Notes: generated by a model not told the origin, from the letters alone. A stretch of 64,000 bases of DNA from Leclercia adecarboxylata (GCA_901472455.1 LR590464.1:1302001-1366000), one strand, 5' to 3'; positions 21,696 through 33,070 are shown, counted from the first letter of the stretch. A program made the numbers and translations.

Positions 21696-22836
21696 ATGAT
21701 CGATTATGAAGTATTGCGTTTTATCTGGTGGCTGCTGGTCGGGATCTTACTGATTGGTTTTGCGGTCACTGACGGTTTCGACATGGGGGGTGGGCATGCT
21801 CACCCGCTTCCTCGGTCGTAATGATACCGAGCGTCGAATTATGATTAACTCCATCGCCCCGCACTGGGACGGTAACCAGGTGTGGCTGATCACCGCAGGC
21901 GGCGCGCTGTTCGCTGCCTGGCCGATGGTCTACGCGGCTGCGTTCTCCGGCTTCTATGTGGCGATGATCCTGGTGCTGGCATCGTTGTTCTTCCGTCCGG
22001 TCGGTTTTGACTACCGCTCGAAGATCGAAGACACCCGCTGGCGCAATGTGTGGGACTGGGGCATCTTCATCGGTAGCTTCGTGCCGCCGCTGGTGATCGG
22101 CGTGGCGTTCGGCAACCTGCTGCAGGGCGTACCGTTCCACCTCGATGAATACATGCGTCTGTACTACACCGGTAACTTCTTCCAGCTGCTGAACCCGTTC
22201 GGTCTGCTGGCAGGCGTGGTCAGCGTGGCGATGATCCTGACCCAGGGGGCGACTTACCTGCAGATGCGTACCGTAGGTGAACTGCACCTGCGCTCTCGCG
22301 CCGTCTCGCAGATTGCGGCGCTGGTAACTCTGGTCGGCTTCGCGCTGGCGGGCGTCTGGGTGATGTTCGGTATCGACGGTTACGTGGTGACTTCTGCGAT
22401 TGACCATACTGCGCCGTCTAACCCGCTGACCAAAGAAGTTGCACGTCAGGCCGGTGCCTGGCTGGTGAACTTCAATAATACGCCGGTTCTGTGGGCTATC
22501 CCGGCGCTGGGTGTGGTGCTGCCGCTGCTGACCCTGCTGACTTCCCGCATGGAAAAAGGCGCATGGGCATTCGTCTTCTCTTCGCTGACGCTGGCGTGCA
22601 TCATCCTGACGGCCGGTATCGCGATGTTCCCGTTCGTGATGCCATCCAGCACCATGATGAATGCTAGCCTGACGATGTGGGATTCCACCTCCAGTCAGAT
22701 GACGCTGAACCTGATGACGTTTGTGGCTGCCGTGTTCGTCCCGCTTATTCTGGCTTACACCACCTGGTGTTACTGGAAAATGTACGGTCGTATCACGAAA
22801 GAACATATCGAAAGCAACACTCACTCTATGTATTAA
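21696..22836 (+). CDS. cydB: Cytochrome bd-I ubiquinol oxidase subunit II
   Basis: Membrane partner of CydA needed for oxidase assembly. It starts [14 protein letters not shown], with the conserved N-terminal stretch [10 protein letters not shown] and then long hydrophobic helices. One extra G in the G-run at 21784-21789 shifts the first 30 codons away from the remaining open frame. Corrected length is 379 residues, identical to the E. coli protein. Separated from cydA by 15 bases and from cydX by 14. Confidence 0.96.
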
Positions 22837-22850
22837 GGAAGGAGCTGAAT

Positions 22851-22964
22851 ATGTGGTATTTCGCATGGATTTTAGGAACGCTTCTTGCCTGTGCATTTGG
22901 TGTGATTACCGCCCTGGCGCTTGAGCACGTTGAAGCGACCAAAGCCGGTGAAGAAAAGCACTGA
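22851..22964 (+). CDS. cydX: Cytochrome bd-I accessory subunit
   Basis: A 37-residue single-helix protein (MWYFAWILGTLLACAFG...EEKH) that stabilises the CydAB heme core. A strong AAGGAAGGAG ribosome binding site precedes it. Its stop TGA overlaps the ybgE start in ATGA. Intact and easily missed by length filters. Confidence 0.96.
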   Translation: MWYFAWILGTLLACAFGVITALALEHVEATKAGEEKH

Positions 22965-23249
22965 TGATCGCGTATCTTTTACGGGATCATGGACAAGCGC
23001 CCGCTCAGGGCGCTTTCCTTAGTGATGGCGTTACTGCTGGCGGGTTGCATCTTCTGGGACCCGTCGCGTTTTGCGGCGAAGACCAGCGAGCTTGAAATCT
23101 GGCACGGTTTTCTCATCATGTGGGCGGTATGTGCCGGTGTGATCCACGGCGTTGGCTTTCGCCCTAAAGCCGTTCTCTGGCAGGGCATCTTCTGCCCCCT
23201 GATCGCTGATGTGGTCCTTCTTGTGGGCCTGATTTTCTTTTTCAGCTGA
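22964..23249 (+). CDS. ybgE: Cyd operon protein YbgE
   Basis: Small membrane protein of unknown exact role, always last in the cydABX operon. The body MDKRPLRALSLVMALLLAGC and ELEIWHGFLIMWAVCAGVIHG matches YbgE, with three hydrophobic segments. The natural start is probably the ATG at 22964 that overlaps the cydX stop; one extra A near 22984 (CGGGATCATGG) puts the first seven codons out of frame. Corrected length is about 94 residues. Without correction only an internal start at 22989 would be called. Confidence 0.85.
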
Positions 23250-23397
23250 ATAAGAACTATCCGTTAATATTATGGGCTTACCCTGGCCCATAAATATTTA
23301 CTCTCCGTTTACTTTCCCCCATTCCAAAGCACCATTCCCGCGCGTATAGTAGCGAAGTTTAAAAGCTCTAACTCTTTTTGTATTACCGGGATGTAAA

Positions 23398-24491
<1,094 letters not shown>

Positions 24492-24494
24492 ACC

Positions 24495-24923
24495 ATGGCC
24501 AGACAGCGTGGACGGGGTCGTCGCGAACTGAAGTCCGAAATCAACATTGTACCGCTGCTGGACGTGCTGCTGGTGCTGCTGCTGATCTTTATGGCGACAG
24601 CACCCATCATCACCCAGAGCGTTGAGGTTGATCTACCGGATGCGACAGAATCTCAGGCTGTAAGCACCAATGACGATCCACCGGTCATCATTGAGGTATC
24701 CGGCGTTGGGCAGTACAGCGTGGTGGTTGAAAAAGATCGTCTTGATCAACTGCCGCCGGAGCAGGTTATTGCCGAAGCGCAACGACGTCTGCAGTCCAAT
24801 CCGAAAACGGTCTTCTTAATCGGTGGGGCGAAAGACGTGCCTTACGATGAAATAATAAAGGCGCTGAACCTGTTGCATAGCGCGGGCGTTAAGTCAGTCG
24901 GCTTGATGACGCAGCCTATTTGA
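24495..24923 (+). CDS. tolR: Tol-Pal system protein TolR
   Basis: Proton-pathway partner of TolQ, 142 residues, with one membrane helix (LLDVLLVLLLIFMATA) containing the essential proton-carrying Asp23. A periplasmic domain follows. Three bases separate it from tolQ. Intact. Confidence 0.97.
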   Translation: MARQRGRGRRELKSEINIVPLLDVLLVLLLIFMATAPIITQSVEVDLPDATESQAVSTNDDPPVIIEVSGVGQYSVVVEKDRLDQLPPEQVIAEAQRRLQSNPKTVFLIGGAKDVPYDEIIKALNLLHSAGVKSVGLMTQPI

Positions 24924-24960
24924 TCATCTGCGTACACAACAGAGTTTTTGGGAACCCATA

Positions 24961-26327
24961 GTGTCAAAGGCAACCGAACAAAACGATAAGCTTAAGCGGG
25001 CGATCATTATCTCGGCGGTGCTGCATGTCATTCTTTTTGCAGCACTGATCTGGAGTTCGTTCGATGAGCATCTCGATACCGCTGCCGGCGGTGGGGGAGG
25101 TTCATCCCATCGATGCCGTGATGGTCGATCCCGGCGCGGTGGTGCAAAACTATAACCGCCAGCAACAACAGCAGGCGAGTGCAAAACGTGCTGAAGAGCA
25201 ACGCGAAAAGCAGGCGCAACAGCAGGCGGAAGAGCTGCGTGAAAAGCAGGCCGCCGAGCAGGAACGTCTGAAGCAGCTCGAGAAAGAGCGTTTGCAGGCG
25301 CAGGAAGCGGCGAAAGAGCAGGCGGAGCAGCAGAAACAGGCTGAAGCCGCAGCGAAGAAAGCGCAAGAGCAGCAGAAGCAGGCAGAAGAGGCGGCAGCCA
25401 AAGCCGCAGCCGATGCCAAAGCGCAGGCCGATGCGCAGGCTAAACAAGCTGCCGAGGCGGCAAAACAGGCCGCGGATGCCGCTGCATTAGCCGCGAAAAA
25501 AGCCGCTGCCGATGCGCAAAAAACAGGCTGAAGCTGAAGCCGCCAAAGCGGCTGCTGATGCGAAGAAAAAAGCAGAAGCTGAAGCCGCGAAGAAAGCTGC
25601 TGCCGACGCACAGAAAAAAGCGGAAGCTGAAGCTGCCAAACAAGCAGCTCAGGAAGCCGAGAAGAAAGCGGCTGCCGAAGCAGCTAAAAAGGCCGCTGCG
25701 GCAGAAAAAGCCGCCGCTGCTGAAAAGGCTGCTGCTGAAAAGGCTGCCGCAGAGAAAGCTGCTGCCGCAGAAAAAGCGGCTGCTGAGAAGAAGGCCGCCG
25801 CCGCAGAAAAAGCCGCCGCTGATAAAAAAGCCGCTGCAGAGAAGAAAGCCGCTGCCGATAAAGCTGCTGCTGACAAAGCGGCCGCTGCAAAAGCCGCAGC
25901 AGCTAAAAAAGCTGCCGCGGAAAAAGCAGCCGCATCGGACGTTGATGACCTGTTCGGCGATCTGAGTTCAGGTAAGAATGCGCCGAAATCGGGTGGGGCT
26001 AAAGGTAACGGTCAGCCGGCAAAAGATAGCGGAACAAGTGGTGCTAATGGTGGCGCGTCAGGCGCTGATATTAGTGCGTATGCTTCGCAAATCCGTAACG
26101 CAATTCAGAGCCGCTTATATGGCGCTGATCTGTATGCCGGTAAGTCCTGTGTGCTACATATTAAACTGGCACCAGACGGTCTGCTGCTGGACGTGACTGA
26201 AGAAGGTGGTGATCCTGCTTTATGTCAGGCTGCCCTGACGGCGGCAAAAACTGCCAGAATTCCTAAACCGCCTAGCCAGGCTGTTTATGAAAAAGTAAAA
26301 GATGCCAAACTGGACTTCAAACTGTAG
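24961..26327 (+). CDS. tolA: Tol-Pal system envelope-spanning protein TolA
   Basis: Single-pass inner-membrane protein that reaches across the periplasm to Pal and TolB. N-terminal helix about residues 13-34 (AIIISAVLHVILFAALIW), then a Gly5 hinge. A long Ala/Lys/Glu/Gln-rich helical domain (about 50-320) is built of AAEKAAADKKA-like repeats, followed by a globular C-terminal domain with the disulfide cysteines in KSCVLH and ALCQAAL. GTG start. Two extra bases, near 25107 (TCCCATC) and 25516 (CAAAAAACAG), split the frame. Corrected length is about 454 residues, longer than the 421 of E. coli because of extra helical repeats. Confidence 0.94.
25160..25945 (+). repeat. tolA: Low-complexity Ala/Lys/Glu helical repeat region of TolA
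   Basis: Tandem imperfect GCN-AAR-GCN repeats encode the long alpha-helical domain. The composition creates long alternative-frame open stretches on both strands that are not genes. Such regions also vary in length by recombination and are error-prone in assembly. Confidence 0.85.
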
Positions 26328-26455
26328 CGATTTTCCCGCTAAAGTTAGCAAAACAGTCTACGTTTGAGGCTGTGGATTAGTAGTTTTGTTTATTTGGGTT
26401 TGTTAACATTCTGCTAAATTATCGCGGGTAAGGTTACCCGGATATGGGAGATATG

Positions 26456-27748
26456 ATGAAGCAGGCATTACGTGTTGCAATGAGTTTCTTAGTGCTGTGG
26501 GCAGCGGTGCTGCACGCAGAAGTGCGTATCGAGATCACCCAGGGGGTGGACTCGGCACGTCCGATTGGTGTGGTTCCGTTCCAGTGGAAAGGGCCAGGCG
26601 CTGCGCCGGAAGATGTTGGTGGCATTGTTGCCGCTGACCTGCGCAACAGCGGTAAATTCAACCCATTAGATCGTTCTCGTCTGCCGCAGCAGCCGGGCAG
26701 CGCGCAGGAAGTACAGCCTGCTGCATGGTCTGGACTGGGTATTGATGCAGTGGTTGTGGGTCAGGTTACCCCTAACCCGGACGGTGGATATACCGTTGCT
26801 TACCAGCTGGTAGATACCGGTGGCGCACCGGGTACTGTACTGGCGCAGAACACCTATAAAGTGAACAAGCAATGGCTGCGTTATGCCGGTCACACCGCAA
26901 GTGATGAAGTATTTGAGAAGCTGACCAGCATCAAAGGCGCATTCCGCACCCGTATCGCTTATGTCGTGCAGACCAACGGCGGCCAGTTCCCGTATGAGCT
27001 GCGCGTCTCTGACTACGATGGCTACAACCAGTTCACCGTTCACCGTTCACCGCAGCCGCTGATGTCTCCAGCCTGGTCGCCGGACGGTTCAAAACTGGCT
27101 TACGTAACCTTCGAAAGCGGCCGTTCAGCACTGGTAATCCAGACGCTGTCTAACGGTGCGGTTCGGCAGGTGGCTTCCTTCCCGCGTCACAACGGGGCGC
27201 CGGCATTCTCACCAGACGGCTCTAAACTGGCGTTTGCGCTGTCTAAAACCGGTAGCCTGAACCTGTACGTGATGGACATCGGCTCCGGCCAGATCCGTCA
27301 GGTGACCGATGGTCGTAGCAACAACACCGAACCAACCTGGTTCCCGGACAGCCAAAACCTGGCCTTTACCTCTGACCAGGCCGGTCGTCCACAGGTTTAT
27401 AAAGTCAATATTAACGGCGGTGCTCCGCAGCGTATCACCTGGGAAGGTTCTCAGAACCAGGACGCAGACGTGAGTGCTGACGGTAAGTTTATGGTAATGG
27501 TTAGCTCGGCCGGTGGTCAGCAGCACATTGCTAAGCAAGATCTGGGCGGGGGCGGCGTACAAGTTCTGTCGTCGACTTTCCTGGATGAAACGCCAAGTCT
27601 GGCACCTAACGGCACTATGGTTATCTACAGCTCTTCTCAGGGGATGGGATCCGTGCTGAATCTGGTTTCTACCGATGGGCGTTTCAAAGCGCGTATTCCG
27701 GCAACTGATGGACAGGTAAAATCACCTGCCTGGTCGCCGTACCTGTAA
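26456..27748 (+). CDS. tolB: Tol-Pal system beta-propeller protein TolB
   Basis: Periplasmic protein that binds Pal and is pulled by TolA. Signal peptide of about 21 residues (cleavage LHA-EVR), an N-terminal alpha/beta domain, and a six-bladed propeller with repeated SPDGSKLAY / SPDGSKLAF / FPDSQNLAF blades. 430 residues; intact. Of the ATGs at 26444, 26453 and 26456 I take the last, which gives MKQALRV as in E. coli and has GGGAG upstream. Confidence 0.96.
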   Translation: MKQALRVAMSFLVLWAAVLHAEVRIEITQGVDSARPIGVVPFQWKGPGAAPEDVGGIVAADLRNSGKFNPLDRSRLPQQPGSAQEVQPAAWSGLGIDAVVVGQVTPNPDGGYTVAYQLVDTGGAPGTVLAQNTYKVNKQWLRYAGHTASDEVFEKLTSIKGAFRTRIAYVVQTNGGQFPYELRVSDYDGYNQFTVHRSPQPLMSPAWSPDGSKLAYVTFESGRSALVIQTLSNGAVRQVASFPRHNGAPAFSPDGSKLAFALSKTGSLNLYVMDIGSGQIRQVTDGRSNNTEPTWFPDSQNLAFTSDQAGRPQVYKVNINGGAPQRITWEGSQNQDADVSADGKFMVMVSSAGGQQHIAKQDLGGGGVQVLSSTFLDETPSLAPNGTMVIYSSSQGMGSVLNLVSTDGRFKARIPATDGQVKSPAWSPYL

Positions 27749-27758
27749 TAATAATTAA

Positions 27759-28304
<546 letters not shown>

Positions 28305-28313
28305 GAGAATTGC

Positions 28314-29110
28314 ATGAGCAGTAACTTCAGACATCATCTGTTGAGTCTGTCGTTACTGGTTGGTATAGCGGCCCCCTGGGCCGCTTTTGCTCAGGCACCA
28401 ATCAGTAGTGTCGGCTCAGGCTCGGTAGAAGACCGGGTCACCCAACTCGAGCGTATTTCTAATGCTCACAGCCAGCTTTTAACCCAACTTCAGCAGCAAC
28501 TCTCTGACAACCAAACCGATATTGACTCACTGCGCGGACAGATTCAGGAAAGCCAGTATCAGCTCAATCAGGTTGTGGAGCGTCAGAAGCAGATCCTGCT
28601 GCAGATGGATAGCCTGAATAATGGCGGCGCAGCAGCGCAACCCGCCGCAGGCGATCAAAGTGGCGCAGCTGGTGCAGCGGTAACGCCTCAGGCTGATGCC
28701 TCAGCCTCGACAGGCGCGCCTGTACAGAGCGGTGATGCGAACACGGACTACAATGCGGCAATTGCCCTGGTGCAGGATAAATCACGCCAGGACGACGCGA
28801 TGGCAGCGTTTCAGAACTTCGTGAAGAAATACCCTGATTCAACCTATCAGCCTAATGCGAACTATTGGCTGGGACAGCTGAATTACAACAAGGGTAAAAA
28901 AGACGACGCGGCGTTCTATTTTGCTTCCGTGGTAAAAAATTACCCCAAATCACCGAAAGCCCCTGATGCGATGTATAAGGTCGGGGTGATCATGCAGGAC
29001 AAAGGCGATACTGCGAAAGCGAAGGCCGTCTTCCAGCAGGTGGTCACTAAATTCCCGGGCAACTGAAGGTGCGAAACAAGCGCAAAAAACGTCTTGCTAC
29101 GATGGGATGA
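28314..29110 (+). CDS. cpoB: Cell division coordinator CpoB
   Basis: Periplasmic protein that couples PBP1B peptidoglycan synthesis to Tol-driven constriction (formerly YbgF). Signal peptide of about 26 residues (AFA-QAP), a trimerising coiled coil (about 35-100), an Ala/Gly/Ser linker and C-terminal TPR repeats (DYNAAIALVQDKSR; YWLGQLNYNKGKKDDA). The frame closes early at 29066 because of one extra A near 29060 (GGGCAACTG). The true C-terminus TEGAKQAQ...RLATMG continues to 29110 after a second extra A near 29088. Corrected length is about 264 residues. Confidence 0.92.
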
Positions 29111-29119
29111 TTGCCGGAT

Positions 29120-29149
29120 GACCAGAAATCGCGTTTTTTCTGGTCTTGC
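29120..29149 (+). terminator. Hairpin after cpoB
   Basis: GACCAGAAA pairs with TTCTGGTC around a T-rich loop, ten bases past the corrected cpoB stop. The stem is good but the T-tail is short, so it may be a weak terminator of the tol-pal operon. Confidence 0.5.
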
Positions 29150-29193
29150 AGCATACTTCCTAAGCAGTTAAGTGATATTCATCAAAATATTAG

Positions 29194-29221
29194 TTGCGCG
29201 GAATTCTTAAATCAGTAATAT
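29194..29221 (+). promoter_or_regulatory. Probable promoter of the tRNA operon
   Basis: TTGCGC, a 16-base spacer and TAATAT, followed by a GC-rich stretch (GCCGCCG) that looks like the discriminator of a stringently controlled stable-RNA promoter. It ends about 50 bases before the first tRNA. Confidence 0.5.
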
Positions 29222-29272
29222 ATGCCGCCGTTGCCAAGGGATATCAAACAGCCCAAAAGCAGCCAAAATAGT

Positions 29273-29348
29273 GGGTCGTTAGCTCAGTTGGTAGAGCAGT
29301 TGACTTTTAATCAATTGGTCGCAGGTTCGAATCCTGCACGACCCACCA
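29273..29348 (+). tRNA. lysT: tRNA-Lys (anticodon TTT)
   Basis: 76 bases beginning GGGTCGTTAGCTCAG and ending CGACCCACCA, with encoded CCA. Acceptor, D, anticodon (GACTTTTAATC) and T arms all pair. First of four identical copies. Confidence 0.97.
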
Positions 29349-29376
29349 CTAATTAGCAGTTCCGGCAGTACAGAGT

Positions 29377-29451
29377 GGGTGATTAGCTCAGTTGGTAGAG
29401 CATCTCCTTTACACGGAGGGGGTCGGCGGTTCGAGCCGTCATCACCCACCA
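29377..29451 (+). tRNA. valT: tRNA-Val (anticodon TAC)
   Basis: Anticodon loop CTTTACA between CTCC and GGAG reads valine. Acceptor GGGTGAT pairs with ATCACCC and CCA is encoded. Only 75 bases: the T-arm 3' strand reads CGTC where CCGTC is needed to pair with GGCGG, so one C is missing. This is probably the same single-base error type seen in the coding genes. Confidence 0.93.
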
Positions 29452-29454
29452 CTC

Positions 29455-29530
29455 GGGTCGTTAGCTCAGTTGGTAGAGCAGTTGACTTTTAATCAATTGG
29501 TCGCAGGTTCGAATCCTGCACGACCCACCA
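29455..29530 (+). tRNA. tRNA-Lys (anticodon TTT)
   Basis: Identical 76-base copy of the first tRNA-Lys, three bases after tRNA-Val. Confidence 0.97.
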
Positions 29531-29569
29531 CTTTAATGTCTTGCTCAGATATTAAACGTGAAGGATAAC

Positions 29570-29629
29570 GTTGCTTTAGCAACAGCCCAAAGGGCGAGGC
29601 GAAGCCGAGTCATCCTGCACGACCCACCA
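29570..29629 (+). repeat. tRNA-Lys 3'-end copy in spacer
   Basis: The last 18 bases (ATCCTGCACGACCCACCA, 29612-29629) repeat the 3' end of tRNA-Lys exactly. They are preceded by GCCCAAAGGGCGAGGCGAAGCCGAGTC-like sequence instead of the rest of a tRNA. A second copy with the same prefix ends at 30017. Confidence 0.85.
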
Positions 29630-29681
29630 ATCTTTTGATTGGTACCGGAGTAAAAATTATCTTCGAAGTCAGCACCCGAAT

Positions 29682-29757
29682 GGGTCGTTAGCTCAGTTGG
29701 TAGAGCAGTTGACTTTTAATCAATTGGTCGCAGGTTCGAATCCTGCACGACCCACCA
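29682..29757 (+). tRNA. tRNA-Lys (anticodon TTT)
   Basis: Third identical 76-base tRNA-Lys copy with encoded CCA. Confidence 0.97.
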
Positions 29758-29787
29758 CTTCGAAGAATAAGCAGTAAATCCCGCAAG

Positions 29788-29863
29788 GGGTCGTTAGCTC
29801 AGTTGGTAGAGCAGTTGACTTTTAATCAATTGGTCGCAGGTTCGAATCCTGCACGACCCACCA
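29788..29863 (+). tRNA. tRNA-Lys (anticodon TTT)
   Basis: Fourth identical 76-base tRNA-Lys copy with encoded CCA, followed directly by a strong terminator. Confidence 0.97.
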
Positions 29864-29868
29864 ATGTG

Positions 29869-29895
29869 AAAAGGCGCCCTAAAGGCGCCTTTTTG
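29869..29895 (+). terminator. Terminator of the tRNA operon
   Basis: AAAAGGCGCCCTAAAGGCGCCTTTTT: a seven-base GC stem with a short loop and T-tract right after the last tRNA. Confidence 0.9.
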
Positions 29896-29912
29896 CTATC
29901 TGCGATATGAAC

Positions 29913-30017
29913 GATTCGAACCTGCAGCAGGTTCGCACTGAACGTTAGTGAGGCACCGGAGCCGTAAGGCGACGGCCCGAAGGGCAAGCGAAGCGAGTCA
30001 TCCTGCACGACCCACCA
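29913..30017 (+). repeat. Antisense T-arm hairpin and second tRNA-Lys 3'-end copy
   Basis: GATTCGAACCTG (29913-29924) is the exact reverse complement of the tRNA-Lys T-arm and forms a perfect eight-base hairpin with CAGGTTCG at 29928-29935. The stretch ends with ATCCTGCACGACCCACCA (30000-30017), identical to the tRNA-Lys 3' end. Confidence 0.8.
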
Positions 30018-30025
30018 ATGCAAAC

Positions 30026-30049
30026 AAGCGCCCTAAAGGCGCTTTTTTG
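30026..30049 (+). terminator. Second terminator downstream of the tRNA cluster
   Basis: AAGCGCCCTAAAGGCGCTTTTTT, a near copy of the terminator at 29869-29895. It follows the second tRNA 3'-end copy just as the first follows the last full tRNA, so the tRNA-tail plus terminator looks like a duplicated unit. Confidence 0.85.
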
Positions 30050-30078
30050 CTATCTGCTGTTCCTGCGTCTGAAAAACA

Positions 30079-30112
30079 TGCCTGATGGCGCTTCGCTTAG
30101 CAGGCCTACAAA
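30079..30112. repeat. REP-type palindrome before nadA
   Basis: TGCCTGATGGCGCTTCGCTTAGCAGGCCTACAA-type sequence; TGCCTGATGGCGCT...AGCAGGCCTACAA is characteristic of enterobacterial REP units. Confidence 0.65.
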
Positions 30113-30190
30113 AGCAATTCACTGCACGACTCAACCACAAATGCTACTGGCACGCTTTTGGTGTGACTTTGACTCCCAAATCCGCTATCT

Positions 30191-30208
30191 TGTTTAGTAT
30201 ATAAAACA
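30191..30208. promoter_or_regulatory. NadR operator upstream of nadA
   Basis: TGTTTAGTATATAAAACA differs from the NadR box TGTTTA-N6-TAAACA at one base. NadR represses nadA-pnuC when NAD is plentiful, so this fits the two downstream genes. Confidence 0.85.
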
Positions 30209-30280
30209 CAATTGCCATTACTTTGGTTTCCACCAAAAAATAACGGCAAACTTGTTAAGCCAGTAAAACGAGAAGCCAAA

Positions 30281-31324
30281 ATGAGTGTGATGTTTGATCC
30301 TGAAGCCGCCATCTATCCTTTCCCGCCTAAACCCGTCCCGCTGAGCCTCGACGAAAAGCAGTTTTACCGCGAAAAGATCAAGCGCTTGCTCAAAGAGCGC
30401 GATGCGGTGATGGTGGCGCATTACTACACTGACCCGGAAATTCAGCAGCTGGCAGAAGAGACCGGCGGCTGCATTTCTGACTCACTGGAAATGGCGCGCT
30501 TCGGTGCAAAACATCCCGCGTCGACATTGCTGGTAGCCGGGGTCCGCTTTATGGGCGAGACGGCAAAAATCCTCAGCCCGGAAAAAACTATCCTGATGCC
30601 AACCCTGAATGCAGAATGCTCGCTGGATTTAGGCTGCCCGATCGACGAATTCACCGCCTTCTGCGACGCCCATCCCGACAGAACGGTGGTGGTTTACGCC
30701 AACACCTCAGCCGCGGTAAAAGCGCGTGCCGACTGGGTGGTAACCTCCAGCATCGCTGTTGAGTTAATCGAGCATCTCGACAGCTTGGGCGAGAAAATTA
30801 TCTGGGCACCAGACAAACATCTTGGTAACTACGTTCAGAAGCAGACCGGGGCAGATATTCTGTGCTGGCAGGGGGCCTGTATCGTTCATGACGAATTCAA
30901 AACCCAGGCCCTGGATCGCATGAAAGGTCTCTACCCGGAGGCCGCCGTACTGGTCCACCCGGAATCACCGCAGGCGATCGTCAACATGGCGGATGCCGTA
31001 GGTTCAACCAGCCAGCTCATCGCTGCCGCGAAAACGCTGCCGCATCGTCAGCTTATTGTCGCCACCGATCGCGGCATCTTCTACAAAATGCAGCAGGCAG
31101 TGCCGGAGAAAGAGCTGCTGGAAGCGCCAACGGCGGGCGAGGGGGCAACCTGCCGCAGCTGTGCGCACTGTCCGTGGATGGCGATGAACGGGCTGAAGGC
31201 GATTGCCGAAGGGCTGGAGTCCGGCGGCGCGGCGCATGAGATCCATGTGGATGCGGCGCTGCGTGAAGGGGCGTTAATTCCGCTTAACCGGATGCTGGAT
31301 TTTGCGGCTACACTACGTGCTTAA
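30281..31324 (+). CDS. nadA: Quinolinate synthase
   Basis: [4Fe-4S] enzyme that condenses iminoaspartate with dihydroxyacetone phosphate in NAD synthesis. 347 residues, intact. The cluster cysteines are in [10 protein letters not shown] (Cys113 region), LCWQGAC (Cys200 region) and [13 protein letters not shown] (291-297). The start is the ATG at 30281 (MSVMFDPE), 73 bases after the NadR box; upstream in-frame sequence is not family-like. pnuC follows after 29 bases. Confidence 0.96.
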   Translation: MSVMFDPEAAIYPFPPKPVPLSLDEKQFYREKIKRLLKERDAVMVAHYYTDPEIQQLAEETGGCISDSLEMARFGAKHPASTLLVAGVRFMGETAKILSPEKTILMPTLNAECSLDLGCPIDEFTAFCDAHPDRTVVVYANTSAAVKARADWVVTSSIAVELIEHLDSLGEKIIWAPDKHLGNYVQKQTGADILCWQGACIVHDEFKTQALDRMKGLYPEAAVLVHPESPQAIVNMADAVGSTSQLIAAAKTLPHRQLIVATDRGIFYKMQQAVPEKELLEAPTAGEGATCRSCAHCPWMAMNGLKAIAEGLESGGAAHEIHVDAALREGALIPLNRMLDFAATLRA

Positions 31325-31353
31325 GCAACGTAACGTAACGCTGAGGGAAAAAG

Positions 31354-32073
31354 ATGGATTTTTTTAGCACGCAAAACATTCTGGTACATATACCGATTGG
31401 TGCCGGCGGCTATGACTTGTCATGGATTGAAGCCGTCGGGACAATTGCGGGTCTGCTCTGTATCTGGCTCGCCAGCCTGGAGAAGATCGTCAACTACGCG
31501 TTTGGCCTGGTGAACGTCACGCTGTTCGCCATTATCTTCTTTCAGATCCAGCTGTATGCCAGCCTGCTGTTGCAGCTGTTCTTCTTCGTGGCCAATATCT
31601 ATGGCTGGTACGCCTGGTCGCGGCAGAACAGCCAGCAGGAGGCGGAACTGCAGATCCGCTGGTTGCCGTTGCCTAAAGCCATCGGCTGGCTGGCAGCTTG
31701 CGTGGTCGCTATCGGCCTGATGACGGTCTATATCGACCCGGTGTTCGCCTTCCTGACCCGCGTGGCGGTATCGGTGATGAGCAGCCTCGGACTGAACGTT
31801 ACTATGCCGGATCTACAGCCTGACGCCTTCCCGTTCTGGGATTCGTGCATGATGGTTCTGTCGATTGCCGCCATGATCCTGATGACGCGAAAATATGTCG
31901 AAAACTGGCTGCTGTGGGTAATTATTAATGTGATAAGCGTGGTGATCTTTGCCCTGCAGGGCGTCTATGCCATGTCGCTGGAGTATATGATCCTTACCTT
32001 TATTGCCCTCAACGGCAGCAGGATGTGGATTAACAGCGCGCGGGAACGAGGTTCCCACGCGCTGGCACGTTAA
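31354..32073 (+). CDS. pnuC: Nicotinamide riboside transporter
   Basis: SWEET-fold-related membrane protein for facilitated uptake of nicotinamide riboside, 239 residues with about seven hydrophobic helices. Conserved WxxW-type residues appear in [10 protein letters not shown] and [13 protein letters not shown]. Intact. Co-transcribed with nadA and so under NadR control. Its stop overlaps the stop of convergent zitB by three bases. Confidence 0.95.
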   Translation: MDFFSTQNILVHIPIGAGGYDLSWIEAVGTIAGLLCIWLASLEKIVNYAFGLVNVTLFAIIFFQIQLYASLLLQLFFFVANIYGWYAWSRQNSQQEAELQIRWLPLPKAIGWLAACVVAIGLMTVYIDPVFAFLTRVAVSVMSSLGLNVTMPDLQPDAFPFWDSCMMVLSIAAMILMTRKYVENWLLWVIINVISVVIFALQGVYAMSLEYMILTFIALNGSRMWINSARERGSHALAR

Positions 32074-33008
32074 TGGTGATGATGATGGGCGTGGCCGGAG
32101 GCGATCTCATTGAGGTGGCAATCCGGCCCGTTACAGGGGGTGTACTCCATCTGGATAGTGCTATGCGCGATAGCGTAATGATGCTCCAGAAAATGCTGGA
32201 TACGCCCCAGTAACGCATCGTGATCGTGGGGAGGAATGACCTGAACATGCAGCGTCATCAGCGGTTTCTCTCCCACCATCCAGACGTGAATATGATGCAC
32301 GTCGCGGACTTCTGGAATAGAGCGCGTCAGGTTGCGTTTCAGCGCCGGAATATCCAGCGTCGCTGGCGCGCCTTCCAGCAGCTCATTCACACTCTCCTGC
32401 AGTAATCGCCAGGCACTGCGCAACACCAGACAGGAGACGACAATCGACAGGATCGGATCTATCGGTGTCCAGCCCGTCCACAGGATCACCAGCGCCGCGA
32501 CGATGGCACCTACCGATCCCAGCAGATCCCCCAGCACGTGCAGCGCTGCCGCCCGCACGTTAAGGTTTTTCTCCTCACTACCGCGATGCAAAATCCAGAA
32601 CGCCAGGATATTGGCGATAAGCCCGGCGACGGCTACCACCATCATGGTGACGCCCGCGACAGGCTGTGGATAGCGGAAACGCTGAATGGCTTCCCAGACA
32701 ATTAAAATGGTGATCAACACCAGTGCGATGGCGTTGACGAAAGCGGCAAGGGTCGTCAGACGCAGCCAGCCAAAGGTGCGTCCATGGCTGGGCGGGCGGC
32801 GGGCGAATACTACCGCCAGCAGCGCAAACAGCAGTGCCGCCGCGTCCGTTAGCATATGGCCCGCATCGGCCAGTAGCGCCAGCGAGCCGGAAACCAGGCC
32901 GCCAATCACCTCAATGATCATAAAGGCGGCAGTGACGCCGAACGCCAGCGTTAAGCGTTTAGCATTTCCATCCTGTGAAGAAGGGGCGTGTGAGTGGGTG
33001 TGCGCCAT
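32070..33008 (-). CDS. zitB: Zinc efflux transporter (cation diffusion facilitator)
   Basis: Proton-coupled exporter of zinc from the cytoplasm. 312 residues with six membrane helices. The metal-site motif is HMLTDA in the second helix and its partner HVLGDL in the fifth. A cytoplasmic C-terminal domain ([10 protein letters not shown]) ends in a histidine-rich tail (HAHHHHH). The start [11 protein letters not shown] is also His-rich. Intact. Confidence 0.95.
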   Translation of the reverse strand: MAHTHSHAPSSQDGNAKRLTLAFGVTAAFMIIEVIGGLVSGSLALLADAGHMLTDAAALLFALLAVVFARRPPSHGRTFGWLRLTTLAAFVNAIALVLITILIVWEAIQRFRYPQPVAGVTMMVVAVAGLIANILAFWILHRGSEEKNLNVRAAALHVLGDLLGSVGAIVAALVILWTGWTPIDPILSIVVSCLVLRSAWRLLQESVNELLEGAPATLDIPALKRNLTRSIPEVRDVHHIHVWMVGEKPLMTLHVQVIPPHDHDALLGRIQHFLEHHYAIAHSTIQMEYTPCNGPDCHLNEIASGHAHHHHH

Positions 33009-33070
33009 GAATGATGTCCCGGTCCATTATTATTGTAAGTGTAGAGTTTTTAACATTTTGCACAAAAAAT

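Noticed and set aside
25500..25530. Programmed frameshifting in tolA at the A-rich run
   Set aside because: The same kind of indel occurs in dozens of unrelated genes and in a tRNA. No slippery heptamer with a stimulatory structure stands out here.
25150..25890. Several long Ala/Ser/Gln-rich open frames on both strands inside tolA
   Set aside because: The GCN/AAR repeat makes all frames open. The TolA frame, with its membrane helix and C-terminal domain, is the real one.
29273..29863. Regularly spaced identical repeats resembling a CRISPR array
   Set aside because: The repeats are complete 76-base tRNA-Lys genes with cloverleaf pairing and encoded CCA; the spacers differ in length and there are no cas genes.
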